A stretch of 11,665 nucleotides of DNA from Actinomycetes bacterium. GTDB lineage: Bacteria; Actinomycetota; Acidimicrobiia; Acidimicrobiales; Microtrichaceae. Where the stretch lies: positions 1 through 11,665 of the forward strand of contig JAFAFN010000485.1 in NCBI GenBank assembly GCA_023423475.1, in the 5' to 3' direction. The notes below the pieces were generated by a model, which had not been told where the DNA came from, made no database searches, and saw nothing but the letters and a program-made list of their open reading frames with translations. The position numbers and the translations under genes were made by a program. Shown piece after piece: positions 1 through 8,889 of the stretch. Numbering within the stretch: the stretch's first letter is position 1; each line of letters begins with the position of its first letter.

Positions 1-624
1 GTTCATCGCGACGCTGGGGGCCGCCCCGTCGAGCATCGCGCTCAGGGTGTTGCCACGGGCGACACCGGCCAGGCGGCCGGGGGTGGCGATCTGGGCGAGG
101 TGTCGGTTCAGGAAGCCGTCGTGGATCGAGAGGCGACCGCTGCCGGCCTCCCAGTTGCGCTGGGACTCGAAGTGGCTCCGGGACGCCGACTCACCGACCG
201 GCATGCCGGCGGCGTGCACGACCGCGACACGACCCTGGCTCCAGGCGCCGGCGTGCAGCGCCTCCATCCCCGGGTGCAGGGCGAAGGTCCCGCTGAGCGC
301 GAACGGGGCGACGGCGCCGCCCTGGACGAGGGGGAGTCCGGCCCGGCCCGTCGGGTCCGCGAACTCGCCGGGATCCTTGACCCGGATGGTCGGTCGCAGG
401 TCGCGGTACGTCGGCATCTGGAACGGCGCGACCAGGTTCAGCCCGTCGACGCCACCACGGTTGAAGATGACGACGAGCACGTCACCGTTGCCGACGGCGC
501 CGGGCGCCGCGAACGCGAGGCGGGCGCCGGTGGCCGTCAGCCCGAGTGTGGCGCCCCCGACGCCGAGGGCCGAGAGGAAGCCTCGGCGGCTGACAGCGGC
601 TGGCCGGTCGGCGGTGCTGGTCAT
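1..624 (-). CDS. DUF1501 family protein with Tat signal (C-terminus cut by window edge)
   Basis: The first 208 codons are present; the reading frame is still open at base 1, so the C-terminal part lies outside. The N-terminus has a textbook twin-arginine signal: SRRGFLSALG at about residues 12-21 followed by an Ala/Gly/Leu-rich stretch to about residue 40, so the protein should be folded before Tat export. After it come features typical of DUF1501 (Pfam PF07394, alkaline-phosphatase-like clan): VVIFNRGGVDGLNLVAP near residue 52, a LRPTIRV segment, LHPGMEALH, GRVAVVHAAGMP and a SRSHFESQ motif near residue 160. The ATG at 624-622 overlaps the stop codon of the DUF1800 gene as ATGA, so translation is probably coupled. 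DUF1501 and DUF1800 genes commonly occur as pairs; the activity of this one is unknown to me. Confidence 0.9.
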   Translation of the reverse strand, partial: MTSTADRPAAVSRRGFLSALGVGGATLGLTATGARLAFAAPGAVGNGDVLVVIFNRGGVDGLNLVAPFQMPTYRDLRPTIRVKDPGEFADPTGRAGLPLVQGGAVAPFALSGTFALHPGMEALHAGAWSQGRVAVVHAAGMPVGESASRSHFESQRNWEAGSGRLSIHDGFLNRHLAQIATPGRLAGVARGNTLSAMLDGAAPSVAMN

Positions 625-2264
625 CGGTACTGGAACCTCGGGTGGGAGAGCAACAGGCCGACCGCCCCGGCGAGGCGCTCGGGGGTGCCCGAGACCGTGC
701 TCGCCCCGGACGTCGGTGCGACGCCCAGCGCCGCGCAGATCGTGTCGGCGTCGGCCTGGTCGAGCGGGCGCTGGCACACGGTCTCGCTGAGCGCCACGAC
801 GAGCGCACGGGCCGTCGCCGGCAGCGGGGAGGGCACGAGTGCAGCGAGGTCGACCCGCAGCGGCGCGGGCTTGCTCGGGTCCGTCAGGGTGTTGCGCGTC
901 AGTCGTGCCGCGCCCTCCCAGCGACGCAGCAGTCCCTGCGACGAGCTCCACACCGCAGCGCGGTCGGGCCAGCCGTCCGGGCTCGGACGCTCGAAGAGCG
1001 GCTGGCCGAGCATGCGAGCGGCCTGGCGCAATGCGGTCGCCGCTTGTCCGGAGGGGTCGTCGGGCACGACGGCGCGGGTGGCCCGCAGGGCGCTGTAGAG
1101 GAAGTCGACGGGCCGCTTCACCTTCGTCCCGGCCGACGCGGCGAACTCCGGCGAGGTGAACAGCGCCCGCAGCACCGGTGCGATGGCGGTGTCGTTGGAC
1201 AGGTACACCGACGACAGCCGGTCGACGAGGGACGTCGGCGGGTCGTCGCTGACGAAGCGCTTGGCGAGCTTGGTCGAGAGGTGTCGAGCGGTCGAGGGAT
1301 GGCGTGCGAGGAAGCGCAGCAGCGACTCGGCATCGCCCTGTCCGTTGACGTTGTAGTCCCCCCAGTTCGGACGGGCGGGACGTCGCCACGCGCCGCCGAG
1401 GATCGACACGGCCTCCCGGGAGTGCATCCAGTGGCCCCAGCGGAAGCTGTACTTCGCGGGACCCTCCTCCCAGTTGATCGTCCAGCCCGAGAGCACCTTG
1501 GCCACGCCGAGCACGTCCGCCTCGTTGTAGACGTGGGTGCCGCCGACGATGCCCAGCGTGTGCAGCTCGAGCAGCTCGCGTCCGTAGTTCTCGTTGACCC
1601 CGGACGCCGCGTTCGCGTCGCTGGCGTAGTTGTCGAGGTAGACGAGCATCGCGGGGCTGCGCGCGGAGGCCAGGAGCAGGTCGGAGTAGCGGCCCAGCGC
1701 GTTCGGTCGGATGACCGTCTCGTTGTCGACGGTCTTCAGCTGGGTCAACCACTTCGCCTGGCGCGAGATGTTCAGGTGGTTGGTCCAGAAGTCGCACATG
1801 ACCTCGTGCAGCTGGCGCGGCGAGTGCACCGCCCGGATCAGCGTGGCGTGGTCGAGCTCCGCGAACAGCCGCTGCTCGTCCGCGATGCGGACCGCTTCGT
1901 TCGCCGAGTTGTTGGCTCGCAGGGTGCCCATCGCCGCGAGTCGACCCTCGACGTTCGGCAGACGGCCCGGGTCGAGCTGTTCGTCGAGCCACGCACCGGC
2001 GCCGATCTGACGGATGCGCTGCACGACCTCGGTGGTGGCACCGAAGGTCGCCCGGTCCGCCAGGTGCCGTGCCGCAGCGAGTCCGGTGACCGACGACGGC
2101 GGTGCGGGCACGGTCGGCGCCGGGGGAGCGGGGGCGTCAGGGGCGCACGCCGCAGCGATCGCCGCGGCGCCTGCAGCGAGGAACAGGCCGCGCCGGTCAC
2201 TCGTCGTCGAGGCGGTCCCCGGGGGTGCTTCGTCCAGTTCGTCGACCTCGACCGCCGTGCTCAC
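621..2264 (-). CDS. DUF1800 family protein, probable Tat-exported protein
   Basis: A 547-residue protein with DUF1800 (PF08811) hallmarks in the usual order: HLADRATFGAT near residues 67-77, VMCDFWTNHLNI at 155-166, ALGRYSDLLLASARSPAML at 189-207, NENYGRELLELHTLG at 224-238, VLSGWTI near 258, a RHPSTARHLSTKLAKRFV segment, and the C-terminal LLSHPRFQYR. The GTG at 2264-2262 is my chosen start. It places SDRRGLFLA at 22-30 and an Ala-rich run ending in Cys40, giving a twin-arginine signal with a weak lipobox (AAAC). The frame is open further upstream to 2420, but that extension reads like non-coding sequence and lies opposite the riboswitch. No strong SD precedes the GTG (GGAG lies about 20 bases upstream). 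It is the first gene of the operon with DUF1501. Its biochemical function is not known to me. Confidence 0.88.
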   Translation of the reverse strand: MSTAVEVDELDEAPPGTASTTSDRRGLFLAAGAAAIAAACAPDAPAPPAPTVPAPPSSVTGLAAARHLADRATFGATTEVVQRIRQIGAGAWLDEQLDPGRLPNVEGRLAAMGTLRANNSANEAVRIADEQRLFAELDHATLIRAVHSPRQLHEVMCDFWTNHLNISRQAKWLTQLKTVDNETVIRPNALGRYSDLLLASARSPAMLVYLDNYASDANAASGVNENYGRELLELHTLGIVGGTHVYNEADVLGVAKVLSGWTINWEEGPAKYSFRWGHWMHSREAVSILGGAWRRPARPNWGDYNVNGQGDAESLLRFLARHPSTARHLSTKLAKRFVSDDPPTSLVDRLSSVYLSNDTAIAPVLRALFTSPEFAASAGTKVKRPVDFLYSALRATRAVVPDDPSGQAATALRQAARMLGQPLFERPSPDGWPDRAAVWSSSQGLLRRWEGAARLTRNTLTDPSKPAPLRVDLAALVPSPLPATARALVVALSETVCQRPLDQADADTICAALGVAPTSGASTVSGTPERLAGAVGLLLSHPRFQYR

Positions 2265-2341
2265 CTGCGGTGTGTCGGTGCGCCGCTCCGAGAACTTGAG
2301 CCGTACGACCCAGATGACACCTGTCCCGGTCCCGAAGCGCG

Positions 2342-2370
2342 TTGTGGGCCTCTCGCGGCTGTCGTAGTCT
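2342..2370 (+). promoter_or_regulatory. Possible promoter for the riboswitch-ATPase transcript
   Basis: TTGTGG at 2342-2347 and TAGTCT at 2365-2370 are separated by 17 bases. TAGTCT fits the loose TAnnnT form of actinobacterial -10 boxes. A start near 2377 would place transcription just ahead of the aptamer at 2400. The match is weak (3 of 6 consensus bases in each box), and position relative to the aptamer is the main support. Confidence 0.3.
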
Positions 2371-2399
2371 CTCCGTTCGCAGGTGGGCGTCATGCCCAT

Positions 2400-2545
2400 C
2401 GGAGGGGAGTACCTCCTCACGCGTTGGTGTCGTCAGCACGGTCGTGACGTCGCACCTCGGGACCTCCCGTGGCGCGGCGGTGACGACCCGGCACCAGCGG
2501 CCTTGTCGAACGTCCGGTACGCCGGCGGGGCGAGGGAGACCTCCG
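2400..2545 (+). promoter_or_regulatory. yybP-ykoY-type manganese riboswitch (aptamer)
   Basis: Three blocks recall the yybP-ykoY family (Rfam RF00080), given from memory: GGGGAGTA at 2404-2411, CGTCAGCACG at 2431-2440, and GCGAGGGAGACCTCC at 2530-2544, the last resembling the usual 3' GCGAGACCTC block. The ends form a perfect closing helix, CGGAGG (2400-2405) with CCTCCG (2540-2545). An internal GGTG (2426-2429)/CACC (2453-2456) pairing fits one of the legs. This family senses Mn2+ and often precedes Mn2+ exporters, TerC proteins and P-type ATPases, as with Lactococcus yoaB. Here it sits 48 bases before a P-type cation ATPase. I could not fold it computationally, and the six-base variation in the GCGAG..GAGACC block is a small departure. 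Confidence 0.75.
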
Positions 2546-2553
2546 GCGCTTCC

Positions 2554-2571
2554 GGTGCCGCGCCTGGCACC
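2554..2571 (+). promoter_or_regulatory. Hairpin between aptamer and ribosome binding site
   Basis: GGTGCC (2554-2559) and GGCACC (2566-2571) form a perfect 6-bp stem with a GCGCCT loop. It lies between the aptamer and the Shine-Dalgarno sequence, so it may belong to the expression platform or hold the two apart. No T-run follows it, so it is not a classical intrinsic terminator. Confidence 0.5.
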
Positions 2572-2578
2572 CCGACGA

Positions 2579-2583
2579 CGGAG
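2579..2583 (+). promoter_or_regulatory. ATPase ribosome binding site, complementary to riboswitch closing strand
   Basis: CGGAG at 2579-2583 lies 10 bases before the ATG at 2594 and is the only plausible SD for the ATPase. It is the exact complement of CTCCG at 2541-2545, the 3' strand of the aptamer closing helix. The same CGGAG sequence starts the aptamer at 2400-2404. The two copies would therefore compete for one partner: ligand-bound aptamer frees the SD, unbound aptamer lets it be masked. The mechanism is inferred from complementarity. Confidence 0.5.
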
Positions 2584-2593
2584 AACTCCATCC

Positions 2594-5404
<2,811 letters not shown>

Positions 5405-5442
5405 GTCGCTCGACCGCGCTGCGCTGCCCGGCGCCCTAGTGT

Positions 5443-5482
5443 CCCGTGTCGCGGCGCCCGAGGGGGCGCTGCGACTCACGGG
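5443..5482 (+). terminator. Long GC hairpin between ATPase and alcohol dehydrogenase
   Basis: Left arm 5443-5459 and right arm 5464-5482 pair over 17 positions with one G-U pair and a 2-base bulge (5475-5476), closed by a GAGG loop. It starts 39 bases after the ATPase stop and ends 11 bases before the next ATG. There is no T-run, so it may be a T-less (I-shaped) terminator as proposed for actinobacteria. Its 3' arm runs into the GGGGG (5480-5484) that would serve as the SD of the dehydrogenase, so it may instead limit translation of that gene. Confidence 0.55.
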
Positions 5483-5493
5483 GGTGACCAGGG

Positions 5494-6597
5494 ATGAGAG
5501 CAGCACTGCTGCGCCACGTCGGCGAGCCGGTCGAGATCGTGCACGGTGTCGAGCTCGAGGCGCCTCGAGCCGGCGAGGTGCGGGTCGGGATCGTCGCCTG
5601 CGGCGTGTGCCACTCCGACGTCAGCCTGGTCAACGGCACGTTCCCCGTGCTCGGCCCGACGATCCCGGGCCACGAGGCCGCGGGCATCGTGACCGAGGTC
5701 GGGCCCGGGGTGACCCAGCTCGCCGTCGGTGACCACGTGGTGCTCACGCCGAACCCGGCATGTGGCACGTGCGAGCTCTGCGTCCGCGGACAGCACAGCA
5801 GCTGCCCGAACGCGATGTCGATCGCGACGTCGATGCTGCCCGACGGCACGACGCGACTGACGCTCGACGGTGAGCTGATCTACCGGGGACTCGGTCTGGC
5901 GGGTTGGGCCGACGAGGTGATCGTGCCGGTGGCTGGCGCGGTGCGCATCGACGACGACGTCCCGCTCGACGTCGCGTGCGTGATCGGCTGCGCGGTGCAG
6001 ACCGGCGTGGGTGCGGTGTTGAACACCGCCGACGTCGAGGCCGGCGACCGAGTGCTGGTGCTCGGCGCGGGCGGCATCGGGATCAGCATCGTCCAGGGGG
6101 CCGCGATCGCCGGCGCGGCGCGCATCATCGTCTCGGACCCCTCGGAATCGCGGCGTGAGCAGGCGCTACGCTTCGGCGCGACCGACGTCATCGACCCCAC
6201 CGACGTCGACGTCACGGCCGAGGTGATGGCGATGACCGGCATCGGGGTGGACGTCGCCTTCGAGGCCGCCGGCTCCGGTGCGCTCGTCGAGACCGCCGTC
6301 GCCGCAACACGCAGCGGAGGGTCGATCGTCATGGTCGGGGCGGCACCGGTCGAGGACGTCGTGCCGCTCAGTCCGGTGATGATGATGTTCACCGAGAAGA
6401 AGCTCATGGGCTCGCTGCTCGGCTCGTGCTGGGCACCACGCGACATCCCGCGCCTGGTGTCGCTGTGGCAGGCCGGCAAGCTCGACCTCGACGGCATGGT
6501 CACCGCACGTCGTCCGCTCGACGAGGTCAACGAGGCCATCGCTGATCTCGAGGCCGGCCGCGGGCTGCGGACGGTGCTGACCATCGCCGACAGCTGA
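5494..6597 (+). CDS. Zinc-dependent alcohol dehydrogenase (MDR superfamily)
   Basis: A 367-residue medium-chain dehydrogenase, cytoplasmic, expected to oxidise an alcohol with NAD+. Catalytic zinc ligands are Cys39 (in ACGVCHSD), His60 with Glu61 (PGHEAAG) and Cys166 (IGCAVQTG). Structural zinc is held by four cysteines, 90, 93, 96 and 104. The Rossmann motif GAGGIG is at 191-196, and Asp215 at the end of the next strand (VSDPS) argues for NAD over NADP. Length and the 21-residue loop after the structural zinc fit the long-chain/class III-like bacterial group; the cofactor-recycling NDMA-dependent type is a possible subgroup. The substrate cannot be told. The ATG at 5494 follows GGGGG at 5480-5484 with 9-base spacing. 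It stands alone, with a strong hairpin ahead and no obvious partner gene. Confidence 0.92.
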   Translation: MRAALLRHVGEPVEIVHGVELEAPRAGEVRVGIVACGVCHSDVSLVNGTFPVLGPTIPGHEAAGIVTEVGPGVTQLAVGDHVVLTPNPACGTCELCVRGQHSSCPNAMSIATSMLPDGTTRLTLDGELIYRGLGLAGWADEVIVPVAGAVRIDDDVPLDVACVIGCAVQTGVGAVLNTADVEAGDRVLVLGAGGIGISIVQGAAIAGAARIIVSDPSESRREQALRFGATDVIDPTDVDVTAEVMAMTGIGVDVAFEAAGSGALVETAVAATRSGGSIVMVGAAPVEDVVPLSPVMMMFTEKKLMGSLLGSCWAPRDIPRLVSLWQAGKLDLDGMVTARRPLDEVNEAIADLEAGRGLRTVLTIADS

Positions 6598-6621
6598 GTC
6601 GCCGTTCCACGCGGCGCAGTT

Positions 6622-6681
6622 CCCACGACGGACCTGCACCGCGTTGTGGGAGCCTGTTGCCGGAAGCGGACCTGTCGTGGG
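6622..6681 (+). repeat. Inverted and direct repeats ahead of the antitoxin-like gene
   Basis: CCCACGAC (6622-6629) and GTCGTGGG (6674-6681) are a perfect 8-base inverted pair, and CGGACCTG is repeated directly at 6629-6636 and 6667-6674. A second GTTGTGGG (6643-6650) could pair with the same left arm except for its central part. The block lies between the dehydrogenase stop and the small gene; it could end the former transcript or be a binding site for regulation of the latter. Confidence 0.45.
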
Positions 6682-6704
6682 TCCGAGCCTCAGGAGGTTG
6701 ACCC

Positions 6705-6881
6705 ATGGGACTGCTCGACAAGGCGAAGGACCTGGTGTCCGGCAACAAGGACCAGGTGAAGGACGGCATCGACAAGGCGGCGGACCTCGTCGACGACAAG
6801 ACCGGCAACCAGCACAGCGACAAGATCGACACCGTCGCCGACAAGGCCAAGGACGCGGTCGACAAGCTGGACCCGAGCTGA
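6705..6881 (+). CDS. MT0933/Rv0909-like antitoxin family small protein
   Basis: A 58-residue, highly charged, Lys/Asp-rich helical protein beginning MGLLDKAKDLVSGNKDQVK and containing IDKAADLVDDKTGNQHSDKID at residues 22-42. This layout (an N-terminal GLLDKAK, then repeated D-K helices with a KTGxxxSDKID centre) matches the actinobacterial MT0933 antitoxin family (PF14013), whose type member Rv0909 pairs with Rv0910. The start is certain: a perfect AGGAGG at 6692-6697 with a 7-base spacer. It has no Cys, Trp, Tyr or Phe. No gene resembling the Rv0910 (SRPBCC-fold) toxin lies next to it: the neighbours are a dehydrogenase upstream and a convergent peroxidase downstream. It may be an orphan or a stress-related small protein rather than a working antitoxin. 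Confidence 0.82.
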   Translation: MGLLDKAKDLVSGNKDQVKDGIDKAADLVDDKTGNQHSDKIDTVADKAKDAVDKLDPS

Positions 6882-6903
6882 CCTCGCGATCCTGATCGGC
6901 ACG

Positions 6904-6930
6904 CGGTCCGGCGACGATGCCGCCGGACCG
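6904..6930. terminator. Bidirectional terminator hairpin between convergent genes
   Basis: A perfect 10-bp stem (6904-6913 with 6921-6930, left arm CGGTCCGGCG) closes a 7-base loop. It lies 22 bases after the antitoxin-like stop and 7 bases after the peroxidase stop on the other strand, where a shared terminator belongs. No clear T-run follows on either strand. Confidence 0.65.
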
Positions 6931-6937
6931 GCGGACC

Positions 6938-7423
6938 TCAGTCCAGCGCGCCCTCGATCGCCGCGATGATCGACGGGTCGTCGGGGACCACAGTCGGGGC
7001 GAAGCGAGCGAGCACCTGTCCGTCGCCACCGACGAGGAACTTCTCGAAGTTCCAGCGGATGTCGCCGGTGTGGCCCTCGTCATCCGCGGTCGCCTCGAGC
7101 TCGGTGTAGAGCGGGTGGCGGTCGTCGCCGTTGACCTCGACCTTCTCGGTCATCGGGAAGGTCACGCCGTAGGTCGTCGAGCAGAACGTCTGGATCTCCT
7201 CGGCGTCGCCCGGCTCCTGCTCCATGAACTGGTTGCACGGGACACCCAGCACGCTGAAGCCGCGCGGGGCGTACTGCTCGTGGATCTGCTCGAGCTGGGT
7301 GTACTGCGGCGTGAGGCCGCACTTGGACGCGACGTTCACCACCAGGGTGACCTTGCCGTCGAGGTCGGCGAGGGCGTTGGGGCTGCCGTCGAGGGACGAG
7401 ATGTCGTGGTCGTAGATCGCCAT
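6938..7423 (-). CDS. Glutathione peroxidase family thiol peroxidase
   Basis: A 161-residue cytoplasmic peroxidase, the usual bacterial GPx length. It should reduce H2O2 or organic hydroperoxides. Peroxidatic Cys35 is in NVASKCGLTPQY, with the GPx signatures VPCNQF (61-66), Gln69 of QEPG, and WNFEKFLV (124-131), giving the Cys-Gln-Trp-Asn catalytic set. Cys81 (FCSTTYGVTFPM) sits where thioredoxin-dependent GPx enzymes carry the resolving cysteine, so thioredoxin rather than glutathione is the likely reductant; Cys63 is the common third cysteine. The ATG at 7423-7421 starts exactly at the family N-terminus (MAIYDHDISS) after a GGTGAC; the frame upstream is open but low-complexity. It is convergent with the antitoxin-like gene and divergent from the DsbB/TlpA pair, fitting a thiol-redox neighbourhood. 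Confidence 0.93.
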   Translation of the reverse strand: MAIYDHDISSLDGSPNALADLDGKVTLVVNVASKCGLTPQYTQLEQIHEQYAPRGFSVLGVPCNQFMEQEPGDAEEIQTFCSTTYGVTFPMTEKVEVNGDDRHPLYTELEATADDEGHTGDIRWNFEKFLVGGDGQVLARFAPTVVPDDPSIIAAIEGALD

Positions 7424-7496
7424 GTCGTCACCGTAGCGCCGTGGTTCGAGAAGTGTTCGGTGTGCGCGGGAGCTGACGGACCCGCCGATACAGTCG

Positions 7497-8144
7497 ATGT
7501 CCACCATGCGAGTCGACACCGTGACCACCTTCTTCGCGCTGCTCGCGGTCCTCGCGCTCGCGTTCCTCGTGGTCGCCGCGGTCGGCGCCGCGCTGTCGGC
7601 GGCGACGGGCCGATTGCCCGCACCGCTGGCCGAGGCCCGGGCGGCCCTCGGCGAGGTGTCGCTGATCCTCGCGTTCTTCGTCGCACTGACCTGCACGCTC
7701 GGCAGCCTGTACCTGTCCGAGGTCGCCAAGTTCCCGCCGTGCGACCTGTGCTGGTACCAGCGGATCCTGATGTACCCGCAGGTCGTCATCCTCGGCGTCG
7801 CCGCACTGCGGCGGGACGCCGCGGTGAAGTGGTACTCGGTGCCGCTCGTCCTGATCGGGCTCGGGATCTCGATCTACCACTACCTGCTCGAGCGCTTCCC
7901 CGACTCGGTGAAGTTCTCGTGCGAGGCGGAGAACCCCTGCTCGACGGTCTGGGTCTGGAAGTTCCACTTCCTGTCCATCCCGGCGATGGCCGGCATCGGC
8001 TTCGCCACGATCGCCGTGCTGGTGATGCTCTCAGCTCCGTCCGGTTCCAGGGGAACCGTTCGACGGGCTGGCGACGACTCTTCCCACGACGCCGAACCGT
8101 CCGCCGTGACGGCCGACCCCTCGAATCCGGAGCCCACGACATGA
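7497..8144 (+). CDS. DsbB/BdbC-type disulfide bond formation membrane protein
   Basis: A 215-residue membrane oxidoreductase that should pass electrons from an extracytoplasmic thiol oxidase to quinone. It has the DsbB signature PPCDLCWYQRI with Cys82 and Cys85; Arg89 matches the quinone-proximal Arg48 of E. coli DsbB. The second cysteine pair is Cys142 and Cys148 before STVWVWKFHFLSIPAMA. Hydrophobic segments lie near 10-36, 54-75, 92-106, 112-130 and 161-180, one more than the usual four because of an added N-terminal segment, and a hydrophilic tail of about 35 residues follows. The start is uncertain: ATG at 7497 or 7506, neither with a good SD; TACAGT (7489-7494) may be a -10 box for a near-leaderless transcript. 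Its stop overlaps the next ATG as ATGA, so the two products are probably coupled. Confidence 0.9.
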   Translation: MSTMRVDTVTTFFALLAVLALAFLVVAAVGAALSAATGRLPAPLAEARAALGEVSLILAFFVALTCTLGSLYLSEVAKFPPCDLCWYQRILMYPQVVILGVAALRRDAAVKWYSVPLVLIGLGISIYHYLLERFPDSVKFSCEAENPCSTVWVWKFHFLSIPAMAGIGFATIAVLVMLSAPSGSRGTVRRAGDDSSHDAEPSAVTADPSNPEPTT

Positions 8145-8869
8145 ACGACCCGAAGCACGCCGGCGCGGACCCCTACGCCGACCTCGCCAAGCGCACGAGC
8201 GGCAACCGGCCGAAGACCGGCCTGATCGTGATCGCGATCAGTGTGGGCGCGGTGCTCCTGATCGCCATCCTCGCGATCGTGTTCACCTCGGGCGGCGACA
8301 AGGAGGTCGCGGACGGCACCGGCGCTGCTGCGGCCAAGGACGCCACCCAGGAGCAGGCGACCGTCGAAGTCATCGGCGAGCCGCTGCCCGAGTACCCGCA
8401 GGTCTCTGCGGTGGTCGCACCGCCGGAGGAGGATCCGGCGGTCGGTCTCACGCCGCCCACGCTGGTCGGGGAGACCTTCGACGGCACGCCGATCACGATC
8501 GAGCCCGGCGGCGGCACGGCGAAGCTGGTGATGTTCGTGGCGCACTGGTGCCCGCACTGCCAGAAGGAGCTCCCGCTCGTGCAGGACTGGATCGACGCCG
8601 GCCTGGTGCCCGACGGCGTCGAGATCTACGGCGTCAGCACCGCGGTCGCCGCCGACCGTCCGAACTACCCGCCGTCGGACTGGATCGCCGCCGAGGGCTG
8701 GGAGCCGCAGGTCCTGCTCGACAACCCGGACCAGTCCGCGGCGACCGCCTACGGCTTGGGCGGCTTCCCCTTCTTCGTGCTGATCGACGCCGACGGCAAG
8801 GTCGTGCAGCGCGGTTCGGGCGAGATCCCCGAGTCCGCGTTCGTCGAACTGCTCGACCAGGTCGCCTGA
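8141..8869 (+). CDS. Membrane-anchored TlpA/DsbA-like thioredoxin-fold protein (CPHC active site)
   Basis: A 242-residue protein with a cytoplasmic N-terminus (1-26), one membrane segment (27-49), a loose Ala/Glu/Pro-rich linker to about 100, and an extracytoplasmic thioredoxin domain. The active site is HWCPHC with Cys137 and Cys140, and the cis-proline is Pro210 in GGFPFFVLID. The overall layout (ITIEPGGGTAKLVMFVAHWC...LLDNPDQSAATAYGLGGFPFFVLIDADGKV) is TlpA/ResA-like, but the CPHC dipeptide is that of oxidising DsbA; the family norm is often CxPC. This suggests that it introduces disulfides and is re-oxidised by the DsbB-type protein encoded directly upstream. The ATG at 8141 overlaps the upstream stop (ATGA). 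Roles in cytochrome c maturation (CcmG/ResA-like) are the main alternative. Confidence 0.9.
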   Translation: MNDPKHAGADPYADLAKRTSGNRPKTGLIVIAISVGAVLLIAILAIVFTSGGDKEVADGTGAAAAKDATQEQATVEVIGEPLPEYPQVSAVVAPPEEDPAVGLTPPTLVGETFDGTPITIEPGGGTAKLVMFVAHWCPHCQKELPLVQDWIDAGLVPDGVEIYGVSTAVAADRPNYPPSDWIAAEGWEPQVLLDNPDQSAATAYGLGGFPFFVLIDADGKVVQRGSGEIPESAFVELLDQVA

Positions 8870-8871
8870 CC

Positions 8872-8889
8872 GACCCGACCCGTCGGGTC
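8872..8889. terminator. Hairpin between convergent TlpA-like and quinone-oxidoreductase genes
   Basis: GACCCGA (8872-8878) and TCGGGTC (8883-8889) make a 7-bp stem with a CCCG loop. An alternative 7-bp stem pairs CCTGACC (8865-8871) with GGTCAGG (8886-8892). The element starts 2 bases after the TlpA stop and overlaps the stop codon of the minus-strand gene, so it probably ends both transcripts. Confidence 0.5.

Noticed and set aside
2385..2397. Small GGGC/GCCC hairpin just before the aptamer
   Set aside because: A 4-bp stem is expected by chance at this G+C, and it is not part of the yybP-ykoY core that I recall.
2265..2420. Upstream extension of DUF1800 to an ATG at 2420
   Set aside because: It would bury the twin-arginine signal over 70 residues in, and it lies opposite the riboswitch and its promoter; the GTG at 2264 gives a normal signal peptide.
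642..2447. A 601-codon open frame on the plus strand opposite DUF1800
   Set aside because: Arg/Gly/Ala-rich shadow without recognisable domains; the DUF1800 signatures on the minus strand explain the region.
2342..2593. N-terminal extension of the ATPase by 84 codons
   Set aside because: It would be translated straight through the riboswitch, has no homology to P-type N-termini, and the ATG at 2594 has an SD and a standard N-terminus.
6917..8140. Long upstream extension of the TlpA-like gene in the same frame
   Set aside because: The extension is antisense to the peroxidase and out of frame through the DsbB-type gene; the ATG at 8141 with the ATGA overlap and a proper membrane anchor is the real start.
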